Part shown: piece after piece, positions 10,970 to 21,023 of the stretch
Layout of the letters: each line of letters opens with the position of its first letter
How positions within the stretch are numbered: position 1 is the first letter of the stretch
Assembly (NCBI GenBank): GCA_019115165.1
Contig: DXEB01000014.1
Coordinates: 19,692-83,691 of the forward strand
Origin: Candidatus Anaerotignum merdipullorum
GTDB lineage: Bacteria; Bacillota; Clostridia; Lachnospirales; Anaerotignaceae
Length of the DNA: 64,000 bases
Direction of reading: 5' to 3'
The notes under the pieces: model-generated
The model's database searches: none
What the model was told of the DNA's origin: nothing
Seen by the model: the letters and a program-made list of their open reading frames with translations, nothing else
Program-made: the position numbers and the translations under genes

Positions 10970-12232
10970 ATGAGAACAAAACGTTGGAGCGCGATGGTGC
11001 TGGCTGTGCTTTTGGGGGTTTTGGCGATACCGACTCAGGCACTGGCTGCGCAATGGACGCAAGAGAATCCGTTGATTGCCCATGCATTAGGGGAAGTGGA
11101 TGGAAAAATCGAGACCAACTCCAAGGAAGCTTTTATTGCCTCTTGGGAAAACGGCTATCGTGTGCTGGAAGCGGATTTTGTATACACATCGGATGGCGCA
11201 CTGGTGGTGCGGCATGATTTTGATGTAGACGGCAGTTATTATCGTCTGGAAATAGAGCCGGGCAGTCCATTGGTGATGGACAGTAAGACGTTTCAAAATG
11301 AAAAAATCATTTATGAACAGACACCGATGACAGCGGCGGATTTGATGTATTTGATGACGCAGTATACCGATGTCTATTTGGTAACAGATACCAAAGACAC
11401 AGAGGAACAGACGGTGAAAAAACAGTTCACAGATTTGAAAGCCATTGCCAACAATATTGGACATCCGGAAATTTTGGATCGTTTGATTCCACAGATTTAC
11501 CATGAGGAAATGTTGGTATGGATACAAGAGATTTATGATTTCCCGCAGTGGATTTATACGTTGTATCAGCAAAACGATGTGGATTATGCAGCAGTGGCGG
11601 ATTTTTGTGCACACAATGGGATTGATGTGGTTACTGTTGAAAAAGAGCGCATCACGGCAGAAATAGTGGATGTGTTCCGTACCAGGGGCATTACGGTATA
11701 TGCACATACGGTCAATCGGTACCTGCAAATGGAAGAATTGTTGGAAATGGGCGTCAGTGGAGTCTATACGGATCGGATCAAACCTTACGAACTGGATTGG
11801 GTTGGTTTAGAACCGATGCGGCAGAAGCATACCCGTGCCGTTAAGATGGGCAATGGCTTATATACGATACAGACCATCGACGTTATGGGGACAGAATATG
11901 CAAGACTGCGGGATGTTGCACAGATGCTGTCGGAAAATGGCGGATTTTCTGCTAAATATGATCCGCAGACAAAAACGCTTGCTCTGCAGAACAGCGGTAC
12001 CTTTACAACCTTGGGAAATGAACTGCTGTTGACAGACAGTGACCGTTGTATTACCAAACAGGCAGATACCTTGCTGACGTATAATGGAGCGGAAATCACG
12101 ATGGAGGGATATACGGTAGACGGAGATTTGTTTTATCCGCTGCAGGGGATATTGGATATGACCGGTTGCGTGATGACAGAATCAGAACAAGGCGCTGTGA
12201 TTTCCAAACAAGCAGCAGAAACGGCAAATTGA
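10970..12232 (+). CDS. secreted glycerophosphodiester phosphodiesterase-family protein with C-terminal stalk (copper amine oxidase N-term-like) domain
   Basis: signal peptide MRTKRWSAMVLAVLLGVLAIPTQALAA; GDPD features IAHALGEVDG..TNSKEAF..VLEADFVYTSDGALVVRHDF; C-terminal stalk-like repeats. Confidence 0.8.
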   Translation: MRTKRWSAMVLAVLLGVLAIPTQALAAQWTQENPLIAHALGEVDGKIETNSKEAFIASWENGYRVLEADFVYTSDGALVVRHDFDVDGSYYRLEIEPGSPLVMDSKTFQNEKIIYEQTPMTAADLMYLMTQYTDVYLVTDTKDTEEQTVKKQFTDLKAIANNIGHPEILDRLIPQIYHEEMLVWIQEIYDFPQWIYTLYQQNDVDYAAVADFCAHNGIDVVTVEKERITAEIVDVFRTRGITVYAHTVNRYLQMEELLEMGVSGVYTDRIKPYELDWVGLEPMRQKHTRAVKMGNGLYTIQTIDVMGTEYARLRDVAQMLSENGGFSAKYDPQTKTLALQNSGTFTTLGNELLLTDSDRCITKQADTLLTYNGAEITMEGYTVDGDLFYPLQGILDMTGCVMTESEQGAVISKQAAETAN

Positions 12233-12428
12233 TACATCGGAGAGCAGAGTTAGACCGAATACAGGTTGTCAGAGAAGCAGGCGGCAAGTCGTTGACAGAA
12301 CGGTTGGACAGTGGTATGCTGGATATATCTCATGATCGGATGATTCTTTGCCGAAGACGCCTGAAAGAAGGGAAAAGCAGAGGTGACTTTGCCCAAGAGA
12401 GGAAAAAGGATTTTTTTTGCAAAACAGG

Positions 12429-12463
12429 CGCAGCAACGGCGTGTTCCGGAGCTGCGTTTTTTT
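12429..12463 (+). terminator. intrinsic terminator
   Basis: cgcagc-aa-cgg-cgtgtt-ccg-ga-gctgcg + ttttttt. Confidence 0.75.
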
Positions 12464-12599
12464 GATGGGATTGCGGCGATCAGAACCACTGAACCCCGAT
12501 AGAAAAGAGGCGGCGTAGTCGGCAGAACATCCATGGATGGGCATCATGTACTGGCAAAGAGAACATCTGTGCCAGAACCAGACAGGAGGCAGAAAATAA

Positions 12600-13415
12600 A
12601 TGAAACATGTGTTGACCATTGCCGGTTCGGATACGTGTGGCGGCGCCGGCATTCAGGCAGACTTGAAAACTTTTTGTGCGCAGGGGACATATGGTATGAG
12701 TGTGATCACTGCGGTTACGGTGCAAAATACCCAAGGGGTGTTTGGATGTCAGGATATCGATCCGGATATCATTCGGGGACAAATTGACGCTATTTTTACA
12801 GATATTGTTGTAAGCGCCGTTAAAATTGGTATGGTTTCCCAAATTCCGACGATTCATGCCATTGCAGATAAATTGGAACAGTATCGTCCGCAGAATATTG
12901 TATTGGATCCGGTTATGATTTCGAAAAGCGGCTTTGATTTGATGCAGCCGGAGGCGAAGGAAGCGTTGATAAGCAGACTGATCCCATTGGCATATGTGAT
13001 TACACCGAATTTACCGGAAGCAGAAGTCATTACTGGGCGCAGAATTCAGAATTTGGAAGAGATGGAACAGGCAGCACGAGATATTTATGCGATGGGAGCC
13101 AAAAATGTGCTGATCAAAGGCGGACATCTGGAAAATGACGCAACAGACCTTTTGTTTGATGGAACATCCGTTACGACACTGCATTCTGAGCGCATTGCCA
13201 CAAAAAACACCCATGGCACGGGTTGTACCCTATCCTCCTGTATTGCGGCAAATCTGGCGAAAGGCAAAACGGTCGAAGAAGCAGTGCGGATTGCCAAAGC
13301 CTATATTACCACCGCCATTGCCCATGCATTGGAGATTGGAAAGGGTGTGGGACCGACCAACCATTTTTATGAACTGTATACCAAAGCAGGGATCTGGGAT
13401 GAAATCAAAGACTGA
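12600..13415 (+). CDS. thiD: hydroxymethylpyrimidine/phosphomethylpyrimidine kinase
   Basis: MKHVLTIAGSDTCGGAGIQADLKTF..., NTHGTGCTLSS ribokinase-family signature. Confidence 0.93.
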   Translation: MKHVLTIAGSDTCGGAGIQADLKTFCAQGTYGMSVITAVTVQNTQGVFGCQDIDPDIIRGQIDAIFTDIVVSAVKIGMVSQIPTIHAIADKLEQYRPQNIVLDPVMISKSGFDLMQPEAKEALISRLIPLAYVITPNLPEAEVITGRRIQNLEEMEQAARDIYAMGAKNVLIKGGHLENDATDLLFDGTSVTTLHSERIATKNTHGTGCTLSSCIAANLAKGKTVEEAVRIAKAYITTAIAHALEIGKGVGPTNHFYELYTKAGIWDEIKD

Positions 13416-13433
13416 TTCCGTATTGTTTTATGG

Positions 13434-13464
13434 ACTGCCTTCTGTGAGAGAAGGCAGTTTTTTT
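13434..13464 (+). terminator. intrinsic terminator after thiD
   Basis: actgccttctgtgagagaaggcagttttttt. Confidence 0.85.
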
Positions 13465-13652
13465 CATGAGGAATGTTTCGACAGTCATGGATGGAAAAAA
13501 TGGGAAAATGCATATTTTGCATTGTGTTTTGATGGAAAGCAAGATATAATGGTATTCACCATAACAGATTCGACAAATATCGCGAAAGGGCGACATATCA
13601 CACAATAGATGTCGAAAAAACGGCAGAGGACAGAACATATGGAGGCGGCAGA

Positions 13653-14660
13653 TTGAGAACAGAGAAGAAAAAAAGATTGCGGAGGCTGTATTTTCGGACA
13701 TTATTCATCACGTTGGGGATATTGGTTGCTATGATGCTGTTGGCATATGGCGTATTTTCCTATTTGCTGGGCGGACTGAACCGTACCACTCTGGATGAGA
13801 GCAAGCTGTCCATCCATACTGGATTATCGCAAAACAATGAAAAGATTACCAATATCGCACTGTTTGGTTTGGATTCCAGAAATCATGACTATGTGGGGCG
13901 TTCCGACGCCATTTTGATTGCTTCGATCAATGGAAAAACTGGGCAGGTGAAACTGGTTTCTGTTGCGCGGGATACCTATGTAACTGTTCCGGGATACGGC
14001 AGAACCAAAATCAATCATGCCTATGCATATGGCGGGGCAGAATTGGCAATTCAGACGCTGAATGAGAACTTTCGATTGGATATTACGGACTATGTGTCGG
14101 TAAACTTCGATTCTTTGGCGACGGTGATTGATGAGATGGGCGGAATTGATTTGGAGATCACGGAAGAAGAACGCTATCAGATCAATGCATATCTGCTGGA
14201 AGGAGAACCGCTGCGGGAAAGTGGGCTGGTACATTTGAACGGACCACAAGCGGTCAGCTATGCACGTATTCGAAAAATTGACAGTGACGCCATGCGTGGG
14301 CAACGACAGCGAAATGTACTGGAATGTCTGTTTGAAAAGGCAAAAGCAATCAATCCCCTGGAGTATCCATCTTATATTCGAAAATTTGCCCCTTTGGTGG
14401 AAACTTCATTGACCAATGAGGAAATTTTGCAGTTGGCTGCAGTCGGCGCCAGCGGCAAAGTGACGCTGCAGGAAGATGGATTTCCAAATGCATATATTTA
14501 CAGCGAAGGGCAGACCATTGGCGGCGTGTGGTACTATGTGTATGACTTGGATCAAGCGGCGGATATGCTCCATGATTTCCTTTATGAAGATATTCCGTTC
14601 TCTCAGTATGGCAAACCGGAAGAAAATGCAGCAGACGGAGAAATGGTTGAAAGTGAATGA
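13653..14660 (+). CDS. LytR-CpsA-Psr (LCP) family protein
   Basis: N-terminal TM; DSRNHDYVGRSDAILIASI, VSVARDTYV, GPQAVSYARIRKIDSDAMRGQRQR; TTG start after SD ggaggcgg. Confidence 0.9.
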   Translation: MRTEKKKRLRRLYFRTLFITLGILVAMMLLAYGVFSYLLGGLNRTTLDESKLSIHTGLSQNNEKITNIALFGLDSRNHDYVGRSDAILIASINGKTGQVKLVSVARDTYVTVPGYGRTKINHAYAYGGAELAIQTLNENFRLDITDYVSVNFDSLATVIDEMGGIDLEITEEERYQINAYLLEGEPLRESGLVHLNGPQAVSYARIRKIDSDAMRGQRQRNVLECLFEKAKAINPLEYPSYIRKFAPLVETSLTNEEILQLAAVGASGKVTLQEDGFPNAYIYSEGQTIGGVWYYVYDLDQAADMLHDFLYEDIPFSQYGKPEENAADGEMVESE

Positions 14661-14847
14661 AATTATATAAGATGACATATTTTTATCATATATTCTAATG
14701 ATAATTAGTAAAAATGACGGAAAACATCCTAGTAAGCGCAAAAGGAAACAGGGAGAACTGTGAAATAGCGTGCATGCAAACTGGGACAGTTTCCGCCCGC
14801 TTTTGTGAATTTTTTCTCTGTTTTGCGCGTGGGAAGAAAAAAAGTGG

Positions 14848-14875
14848 TTGACAAAGTGAAAGGAAACGGTATAAT
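14848..14875 (+). promoter_or_regulatory. sigma-A-type promoter for the T-box/metNIQ unit
   Basis: TTGACA (14848-14853), 16 bp, TATAAT (14870-14875). Confidence 0.8.
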
Positions 14876-14884
14876 GATGGATAA

Positions 14885-15187
14885 CTGATACAGAACAAAG
14901 GCTGTGAAAAGAAGAGTATGCTTTGGATGCTTTTACAGAGAACCTCCTGTTGGCTGAGAGGGAGGAAATGCGGAATGAGCGGAAGATGGTCTTGGAGCTG
15001 CGCACCGAGAGGGGATTTCCTTTAGGCTGCGACGGGAGCGCCCGTGACAGCGCTACGATATCGGCGATTTTTGGATCGCCCGTACCGGATGAGGTCGTTT
15101 ATCGCAAGATAGCGGCGAATTAGGGTGGTAACACGAAGCGATGCTCTCGTCCCTTGGGTTTTGTTTGAACCGGGGCGAGAGCTTTTT
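14885..15187 (+). promoter_or_regulatory. T-box leader, probably tRNA-Met-responsive
   Basis: agaagagtatg (AGTA), cagagaacctcctgttggctgagagggagg distal stem I, T-box core tagggtggtaacacg (15121-15135), terminator gctctcgtccc...ggggcgagagcttttt; candidate AUG specifier in ggaagATGgtcttggagctgc (14986-14988). Confidence 0.9.
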
Positions 15188-15215
15188 ATGTATTCGGAAA
15201 AAAGGAGAGAGAACA

Positions 15216-16235
15216 TTGGAGCACAAAGAGATTATGATTCAGCTAAAAGGAATCACAAAAACTTTCTCGCAGAAGAAAGGGACGCTGGAAGTGCTGCATG
15301 GCATTGACCTGGATATTGCAAAAGGCGAGATATTCGGGATTATTGGTATGAGCGGCGCAGGCAAGAGTACATTGGTACGCTGTATCAATCTATTGGAGCG
15401 ACCCACTGCAGGAGAGGTATATCTGGATGGACAGGAGTTGACGCAGCTGTCTGAAAAGGACTTGCGGCAGGCGCGCCGTTCCATGGGCATGATTTTCCAG
15501 CAGTTTCATTTGCTGATGCAGCGGACAGCGTTAGAAAATGTATGCTTTCCGATGGAGATTGCAGGAGTGAAAAAAGGAGAAGCCAAACAGCGTGCGAAGG
15601 AGCTTCTGGAATTGGTAGGATTGGGAGAAAAAACGGAATCTTATCCGTCTCAGCTTTCCGGCGGGCAGAAGCAGCGGGTTGCGATTGCCAGAGCGTTGGC
15701 AACAAATCCAAAGGTACTGCTTTGTGATGAAGCCACCAGCGCACTGGACCCGAATACAACGGTTGGCGTGTTGGAGTTGCTGAAAGACATCAATCAACGT
15801 TTGGGGATCACCATTGTGGTCATTACGCATGAAATGAAAGTCATTCAGGAAATTTGCAATCGCGTTGCCATCATCAGCGGCGGGCAGATTGCAGAGATTG
15901 GCAGTGTGGAGGATATTTTTCGTTCGCCGAAAACGGAAGCAGGGCGCGAGCTGGTGTTTCATGAAGGCAACAGTCGCGAGGGGTATCTGGGGCAGATTCC
16001 CCACTGCTACCGAATCGTGTTTGACGAGAGCAATTCCGGCGAGCCGCTGTTGGGCAGCATGATGATCGAATGTAATGGTCTTGCCAATATTTTAGCGGCA
16101 AATACCAGAAACATTGACGGAAAGGTGTATGGGCAGATGATTATTCAACTGCCGGAAGATGAAGAACTGCGGGGGCGTATGATTGCAAATCTGCAGGCAA
16201 AGCATGTAATTGTAGAGGAGGTAGACCATGTTTGA
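15216..16235 (+). CDS. metN: methionine ABC transporter ATP-binding protein
   Basis: Walker A GMSGAGKST, LSGGQKQRVAIARAL, DEATSALDP; C-terminal NIL-like domain; TTG start after ggagagag. Confidence 0.92.
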   Translation: MEHKEIMIQLKGITKTFSQKKGTLEVLHGIDLDIAKGEIFGIIGMSGAGKSTLVRCINLLERPTAGEVYLDGQELTQLSEKDLRQARRSMGMIFQQFHLLMQRTALENVCFPMEIAGVKKGEAKQRAKELLELVGLGEKTESYPSQLSGGQKQRVAIARALATNPKVLLCDEATSALDPNTTVGVLELLKDINQRLGITIVVITHEMKVIQEICNRVAIISGGQIAEIGSVEDIFRSPKTEAGRELVFHEGNSREGYLGQIPHCYRIVFDESNSGEPLLGSMMIECNGLANILAANTRNIDGKVYGQMIIQLPEDEELRGRMIANLQAKHVIVEEVDHV

Positions 16236-16887
16236 GAGTGGTATGATTTCCCTGGTCGGCATAGCCTTTTGGGAAAGCGTGTATATGACAATCATTTCTT
16301 CTTTGTTTGCTTATATCATTGGGCTGCCGTTGGGCTTGATTTTGGTAGCGACAGACAAAGACGGCATCGCGCCGGCACCAGTGTTTAATCAGGTACTGGG
16401 GGTTATCATCAATATTCTGCGCTCGATTCCGTTCTTGATTTTATTGGTAGCAATGATGCCCATTACAGAGGCGGTGGTTGGTACGGTTATTGGGGCAAAA
16501 GCAACCATTGTCGTATTGGTGGTGGCAGCAGCACCTTTCATTGCCCGTTTGGTAGAGTCGTCTCTGAAAGAAGTAGACCGGGGCGTAGTGGAAGCAGCGC
16601 AGTCGATGGGCGCATCTCCGTTTGAAATTATGACAAAGGTATTGCTGCCAGAGGCAAAACCATCTCTGTTGGTAGGAAGCGCGATTGCGATGACAACCAT
16701 ATTGGGTTATTCTGCAATGGCAGGCTTCTGTGGCGGTGGCGGTCTGGGTGCGGTTGCGATCAATTATGGATATTATCGCAGTCAGAGAGATATTATGCTG
16801 GTGATGGTCGTTCTGCTGGTTGTGATTGTACAGGTATTGCAGGAATTGGGACTGCGGATTGCAAGCAGAACGGATAAACGATTGTAA
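16228..16887 (+). CDS. metI: methionine ABC transporter permease
   Basis: five-TM permease, EAAQSMGASPFEIMTKVLLPEAKPS; overlaps metN stop. Confidence 0.93.
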   Translation: MFESGMISLVGIAFWESVYMTIISSLFAYIIGLPLGLILVATDKDGIAPAPVFNQVLGVIINILRSIPFLILLVAMMPITEAVVGTVIGAKATIVVLVVAAAPFIARLVESSLKEVDRGVVEAAQSMGASPFEIMTKVLLPEAKPSLLVGSAIAMTTILGYSAMAGFCGGGGLGAVAINYGYYRSQRDIMLVMVVLLVVIVQVLQELGLRIASRTDKRL

Positions 16888-16946
16888 CTCGTCAGAGATT
16901 ACATATAAAAAATAAAAACGTGCATATTTTAAGGAGGAACGGTAGT

Positions 16947-17810
16947 ATGAAAAAATTATTTGGTATTGTTTTGACAGCAGCACTGGCATTTGGTGCAGTA
17001 GGCTGCGGTGGCACCACGACAACAACAGATGAAACTGGGGATACGACAACAAATACGTCTGCAGAGAGTGTGACCATTAAAGTGGGCGCAAATCCTACTC
17101 CTCAGGCAGAAATTTTGAAAGCAGCTCAGCCGGCGCTGGCAGAACAGGGGATTACGTTGGAAATTGTGGAATTCAATGACTATGTACAGCCTAACCTGGC
17201 ACTGAATACAGGAGATTTAGATGCAAACTATTTCCAGCATCAACCGTACCTGGATCAGTTCAATGCGGACAATGGTCTGGATTTGGTTCCGATTGGCACG
17301 GTACACTATGAACCGATGGGAATTTTCGCAGGCAACAGCACAGACCTGGCTGCTCTGCCCGATGGTGCCAAAGTAGGTGTACCGAATGACCCGACGAATG
17401 AAGCGAGAGCATTGTTGCTGCTGGAAGAAAATGGTCTCCTGACACTGAAGGAAGGCGCAGGTGTTGCAGCAACCAAATTGGATATCGTGGAAAACCCTAA
17501 GAATCTGGAAATTGTAGAAATGGAAGCAGCACAGCTGGCATTGTCTCTGGGCTCTCTGGATATTGCGGTTATCAACGGGAACTATGCATTGAGCGGCGGG
17601 TTGGACATTGCGAATGCTTTGGCAATGGAAGAAGCAGGTTCTTTGGCAGCAGATACTTATGCAAACGTGGTTGCAGTGCGCAGCGGGGATGAAAGCAGAC
17701 CGGAACTGCAGACATTGATTGAAGTATTGCAGTCTCAGGAAATTGCAGACTTTATTACAGAAACATTCAATGGTGCAGTAGCACCTGCCAATACAGCGGC
17801 AGCAGAATAA
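16947..17810 (+). CDS. metQ: methionine ABC transporter substrate-binding lipoprotein
   Basis: lipobox AVGCGG; YFQHQPYLDQFN, VPNDPTNEARALLLLEENGL; SD aaggagga. Confidence 0.94.
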   Translation: MKKLFGIVLTAALAFGAVGCGGTTTTTDETGDTTTNTSAESVTIKVGANPTPQAEILKAAQPALAEQGITLEIVEFNDYVQPNLALNTGDLDANYFQHQPYLDQFNADNGLDLVPIGTVHYEPMGIFAGNSTDLAALPDGAKVGVPNDPTNEARALLLLEENGLLTLKEGAGVAATKLDIVENPKNLEIVEMEAAQLALSLGSLDIAVINGNYALSGGLDIANALAMEEAGSLAADTYANVVAVRSGDESRPELQTLIEVLQSQEIADFITETFNGAVAPANTAAAE

Positions 17811-17867
17811 TCAAGGGACATTCGAATACAGAAGAGAAAAAAGTCTCTGTGGAAAGATACAAAGAAG

Positions 17868-17906
17868 ATCGGATATATCACAATGATGGTATATCCGATT
17901 TTTTTT
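17868..17906 (+). terminator. intrinsic terminator after metQ
   Basis: atcggatata-tcacaatgatgg-tatatccgat + ttttttt. Confidence 0.85.
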
Positions 17907-18394
17907 GCTGTAACCAATCAAAACATTTGAAGGATGCTAAAAAGAGGGACTGGGATGATTTCTGATGACAGCGGATGGCGCATTCAACAGGGAAGACAGG
18001 AGGCTGGTTTTTCCAGTATCTTTGCAAAGTACTGCGGTGGTGAGAATAAAATAAGAAGAAGACGTTGTACCATTTACATCATACGTGCCGGGAAGATGGA
18101 TGTGGATAAAGGGGAAGGAGTTCCGATTGATTCGATGAGATTTGATTTGTATTTGAGGGGTTGCAATATTCCAAAACCAATTGGGGCGTGTTGCCGCCCC
18201 AAAGGATACGATATTTTTTGGCGGTTTGTATCACTGGTTTTCGTCCAATCACATGGCATGGGCGCATGATTTGATAAAAAACCAAGAGAGACTTCATTGC
18301 AGGTGGAAAGGTCGCCGGTTGACAAACAGGATAAAACTTGCTTTGAAGCTGAAGGCAAAAGGAATACAACGGAAAGGAGACAATGAACTACCAA

Positions 18395-18601
18395 TCAGTT
18401 TGATTCCTCCTCTACAGTGAAGATTTCTTCGATTGCAACGCCGAATACTTTTGCAATGTTCCATGCCAGAACAAGAGAAGGATTGTACCTGCCATTTTCC
18501 AAATTGCCGATGGTTTCCCGGCGTACGCCCACCAGTTTTGCCAAATCTTCCTGCTTCATGTTGTACTTGGCGCGAAATTCTTTCATTCTATTTTGAATCA
18601 T
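18395..18601 (-). CDS. XRE-family HTH regulator
   Basis: MIQNRMKEFRAKYNMKQEDLAKLVGVRRETIGNLENGRYNPSLVLAWNIAKVFGVAIEEIF. Confidence 0.85.
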   Translation of the reverse strand: MIQNRMKEFRAKYNMKQEDLAKLVGVRRETIGNLENGRYNPSLVLAWNIAKVFGVAIEEIFTVEEESN

Positions 18602-18959
18602 GTGACATGCCCCAGCTTTCCCGAAATCCGTAATATACATTGCCAATAGCGTGAACCAACACAGCAATGACCCATCCACAAGTAAATCCAAGCAAAAGTG
18701 CCTGTGCTCCGGTTTTTTCCATCGCGAAAAAACCAATCAATGCGGCAGCGGCAGTAGCGACCATGCCGCAGTAAAATGCTAGAGAAGCCGAGCGATTGGT
18801 ATAAGCCTCCAGCATTTCGTCGTTGGGAAGAAAAAAATACTGAAAATCAACGGCAAAAGCGAAGAACGCCAAAAAGGCTCTTTCTTCCGTGAAAATGCCA
18901 ATCCAGCCTAATAGAGACAACAGTCCCATCAAACCATGCAGATATTGTTTTCGTTTCAT
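18588..18959 (-). CDS. small multi-TM protein paired with XRE regulator (DUF3796-like)
   Basis: 123 aa, about 4 TM; SD aaaggagg; 14-nt overlap with the downstream XRE gene. Confidence 0.7.
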   Translation of the reverse strand: MKRKQYLHGLMGLLSLLGWIGIFTEERAFLAFFAFAVDFQYFFLPNDEMLEAYTNRSASLAFYCGMVATAAAALIGFFAMEKTGAQALLLGFTCGWVIAVLVHAIGNVYYGFRESWGMSHDSK

Positions 18960-19540
18960 TTGAATCCTCCTTTATGTGATGTATTTCGCTTATTATGTGA
19001 TAAATATACTACAAAATAAAAGCCTTGTCAATAAAGAAGGAAGCAGGTGTGTTTGTTGTGTGGGGAAGTCTATGCACTCAACGAAACAGATATGGTTTTT
19101 GTAGGAAGCCAGGATTATCTTACTGTGTGGAGCAAAAGAGGCGGCGTAGTGGGTACAAATTGGAATCAAGAGAATCCAATCGGAATGCGGGGGAGCGGGT
19201 GTGAACCTTTCGCTTTGATATGGTGATTAGGAAGGCAAAGGACAGCAGCGTTGATTTGGCATTGCCTGCACAGCTGCGGTAGGGAGAGCACGGGAAATCC
19301 AAATTGGATGAAACTGAGAGAGGGAAAAGGAGGGGGATATGCAGCAATATTTGTTGTATGTACCAAGACTTGCCGATACATTTTTTTATGATGGGAATGC
19401 TTCCGGGAATGAGGGAGGTGTGGAACATTTGCCTAAGCCTAGATATCCATTTCAGAGAAAGAGGTTTCTTTTAGAGAATCTTTTGGAATAAAATTTTCGT
19501 CATGGGAAATAAGAAGACAGAGATACCGAAGGAAACGCAA

Positions 19541-19574
19541 GAAAGAGAATCCCCGATGATTAAGGATTCTCTTT
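19541..19574 (-). terminator. intrinsic terminator overlapping the stop codon of the GNAT gene
   Basis: minus strand aaagagaatcc...ggattctctttc. Confidence 0.6.
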
Positions 19575-20063
19575 GTCATTTGCTGCCATATGCTGCAACG
19601 TTTTTCCAGCGAGACGGTAAACCGTCCAATCAGACATGGGCTCTGCGCCCATAGAGCGATAAAACGCGATAGAAGGGATATTGCTGTCCAGACACCACCA
19701 TTCCAAGCGCCCACAGCCGCGTTGTATAGCAATCTGCGCCAGTTTTTGCAAGATGGCTTTTCCACAGCCTTGCCCACGGTTAGCAGGAGAAACATATAAG
19801 TCCTCTAAATAAATACCGCTTCTGCCTAAAAACGTGGAAAAATTGTGAAAGAACAGCGCAAAGCCGATTTCATTGCCGGCTGCATCCATAGCGAACAGAA
19901 CTTCTGCTTTTTTCTTCTGAAAGATCCATTCTTCTAAAAGGGATTCTGTGGCAACTACTTCCGAAAGTAGCCCCTCGTAGTCTGCCAGTTCTCTGATGAA
20001 GCGCAGAATCAGAGAAGTGTCAGAAGGTTCTGCAAAGCGAAATAGGAAGTTTGATATCATCAA
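19560..20063 (-). CDS. GNAT family N-acetyltransferase
   Basis: YLEDLYVSPANRGQGCGKAILQKLAQIAIQRGCGRLEWWCLDSN. Confidence 0.85.
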   Translation of the reverse strand: MMISNFLFRFAEPSDTSLILRFIRELADYEGLLSEVVATESLLEEWIFQKKKAEVLFAMDAAGNEIGFALFFHNFSTFLGRSGIYLEDLYVSPANRGQGCGKAILQKLAQIAIQRGCGRLEWWCLDSNIPSIAFYRSMGAEPMSDWTVYRLAGKTLQHMAANDKENP

Positions 20064-20069
20064 AACACC

Positions 20070-20504
20070 TCAATTTTTACCGGTGGAGCCGATTCCGCCG
20101 CGGTCGTTGTTGCCCAATGTTTTGGTTTCCGTAAAAGAGAGGGTGGGCTGATGGGCAAAGATCCGGAACTGGCAAATACGGTCATTGACTTCTATAACTG
20201 TGTCCCGCATCGCCAGAGCAGGGAAAAACCACTGGTCGTTGTCCCCGCAGTAACTTTCATCTACAATACCGCAGTGATTGGTCTGCAGGATGCCGAATTG
20301 CTTGAAGGTAGAGCTGCGCGGCACAATATGTGCTTCATAGCCTTTGGGCAGCTCCATGGCAATGCCAAGCGGAATCAAACGAAATTCCCCTGCCCGTAAT
20401 TCCACGCGCTCTGCTGCCCGCAGATCAATCCAGTCAGACTTGCCGTCGATATAGCGTAGCCGTTCGATGTTGTCGTTGAAATATTTGATTTTGATGGTAA
20501 GCAT
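20070..20504 (-). CDS. dut: dUTP diphosphatase
   Basis: dUTPase motifs [44 protein letters not shown]. Confidence 0.9.
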   Translation of the reverse strand: MLTIKIKYFNDNIERLRYIDGKSDWIDLRAAERVELRAGEFRLIPLGIAMELPKGYEAHIVPRSSTFKQFGILQTNHCGIVDESYCGDNDQWFFPALAMRDTVIEVNDRICQFRIFAHQPTLSFTETKTLGNNDRGGIGSTGKN

Positions 20505-20528
20505 AGATGTAAAGATTCCTTTCTGGTT

Positions 20529-21023
20529 TTATTCTGCATGATAGAGATAAAGCGTGCCTTTTTCCAGAGATTTCTGTACGTCAATGATGCGCTGGTTAAA
20601 GCTGCCTTTCCAGTGCAGTTGATTGTCTTTTAGTTCGTCTACAAATTTACCATCTACAATGACGTCCAGATAAGCCATAACAGGTAATGCGCTGATTTCT
20701 TCCCAAATGTAGCCGGTATATAACCATGTTGTTTTCTCCGGAAAGGTTTCTTTGATTTCTTTGGCAAGGATGGTCAATGCTTCGCGGTTGCTGATATAAA
20801 GCGGATCGCCGCCGCTGAAGGTGATGCCGCTGATATAATCTTTTTCCAGCTCTGCAAATAGCTCTGCCTTAGCGTCTGCATCAAAAGGCAGACCGCCGTT
20901 CGGATCCCAAGTGATGGGATTCTGACAGTTTTTGCAGTGATGAGAACAGCCGGCAAGCCATAAAACGACTCGCAGCCCTTCGCCATTGAGCATATCATCT
21001 TTGGTAATATTATGATAGTGCAC
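20529..21023 (-). CDS. nrdG: anaerobic ribonucleotide reductase activating protein
   Basis: radical SAM; GCSHHCKNCQNPITW, TFSGGDPLY. Confidence 0.93.
   Translation of the reverse strand: MHYHNITKDDMLNGEGLRVVLWLAGCSHHCKNCQNPITWDPNGGLPFDADAKAELFAELEKDYISGITFSGGDPLYISNREALTILAKEIKETFPEKTTWLYTGYIWEEISALPVMAYLDVIVDGKFVDELKDNQLHWKGSFNQRIIDVQKSLEKGTLYLYHAE

Noticed and set aside
12466-12600. TPP riboswitch ahead of thiD
   Set aside because: The conserved CTGAGA...ACCTGAT motifs were not found; the segment has a terminator and an ordinary SD only.
18180-18202. Hairpin ttggggcg-tgttgc-cgccccaa as a terminator
   Set aside because: Short stem, no adjacent T-run and no gene directly upstream; too weak to call.
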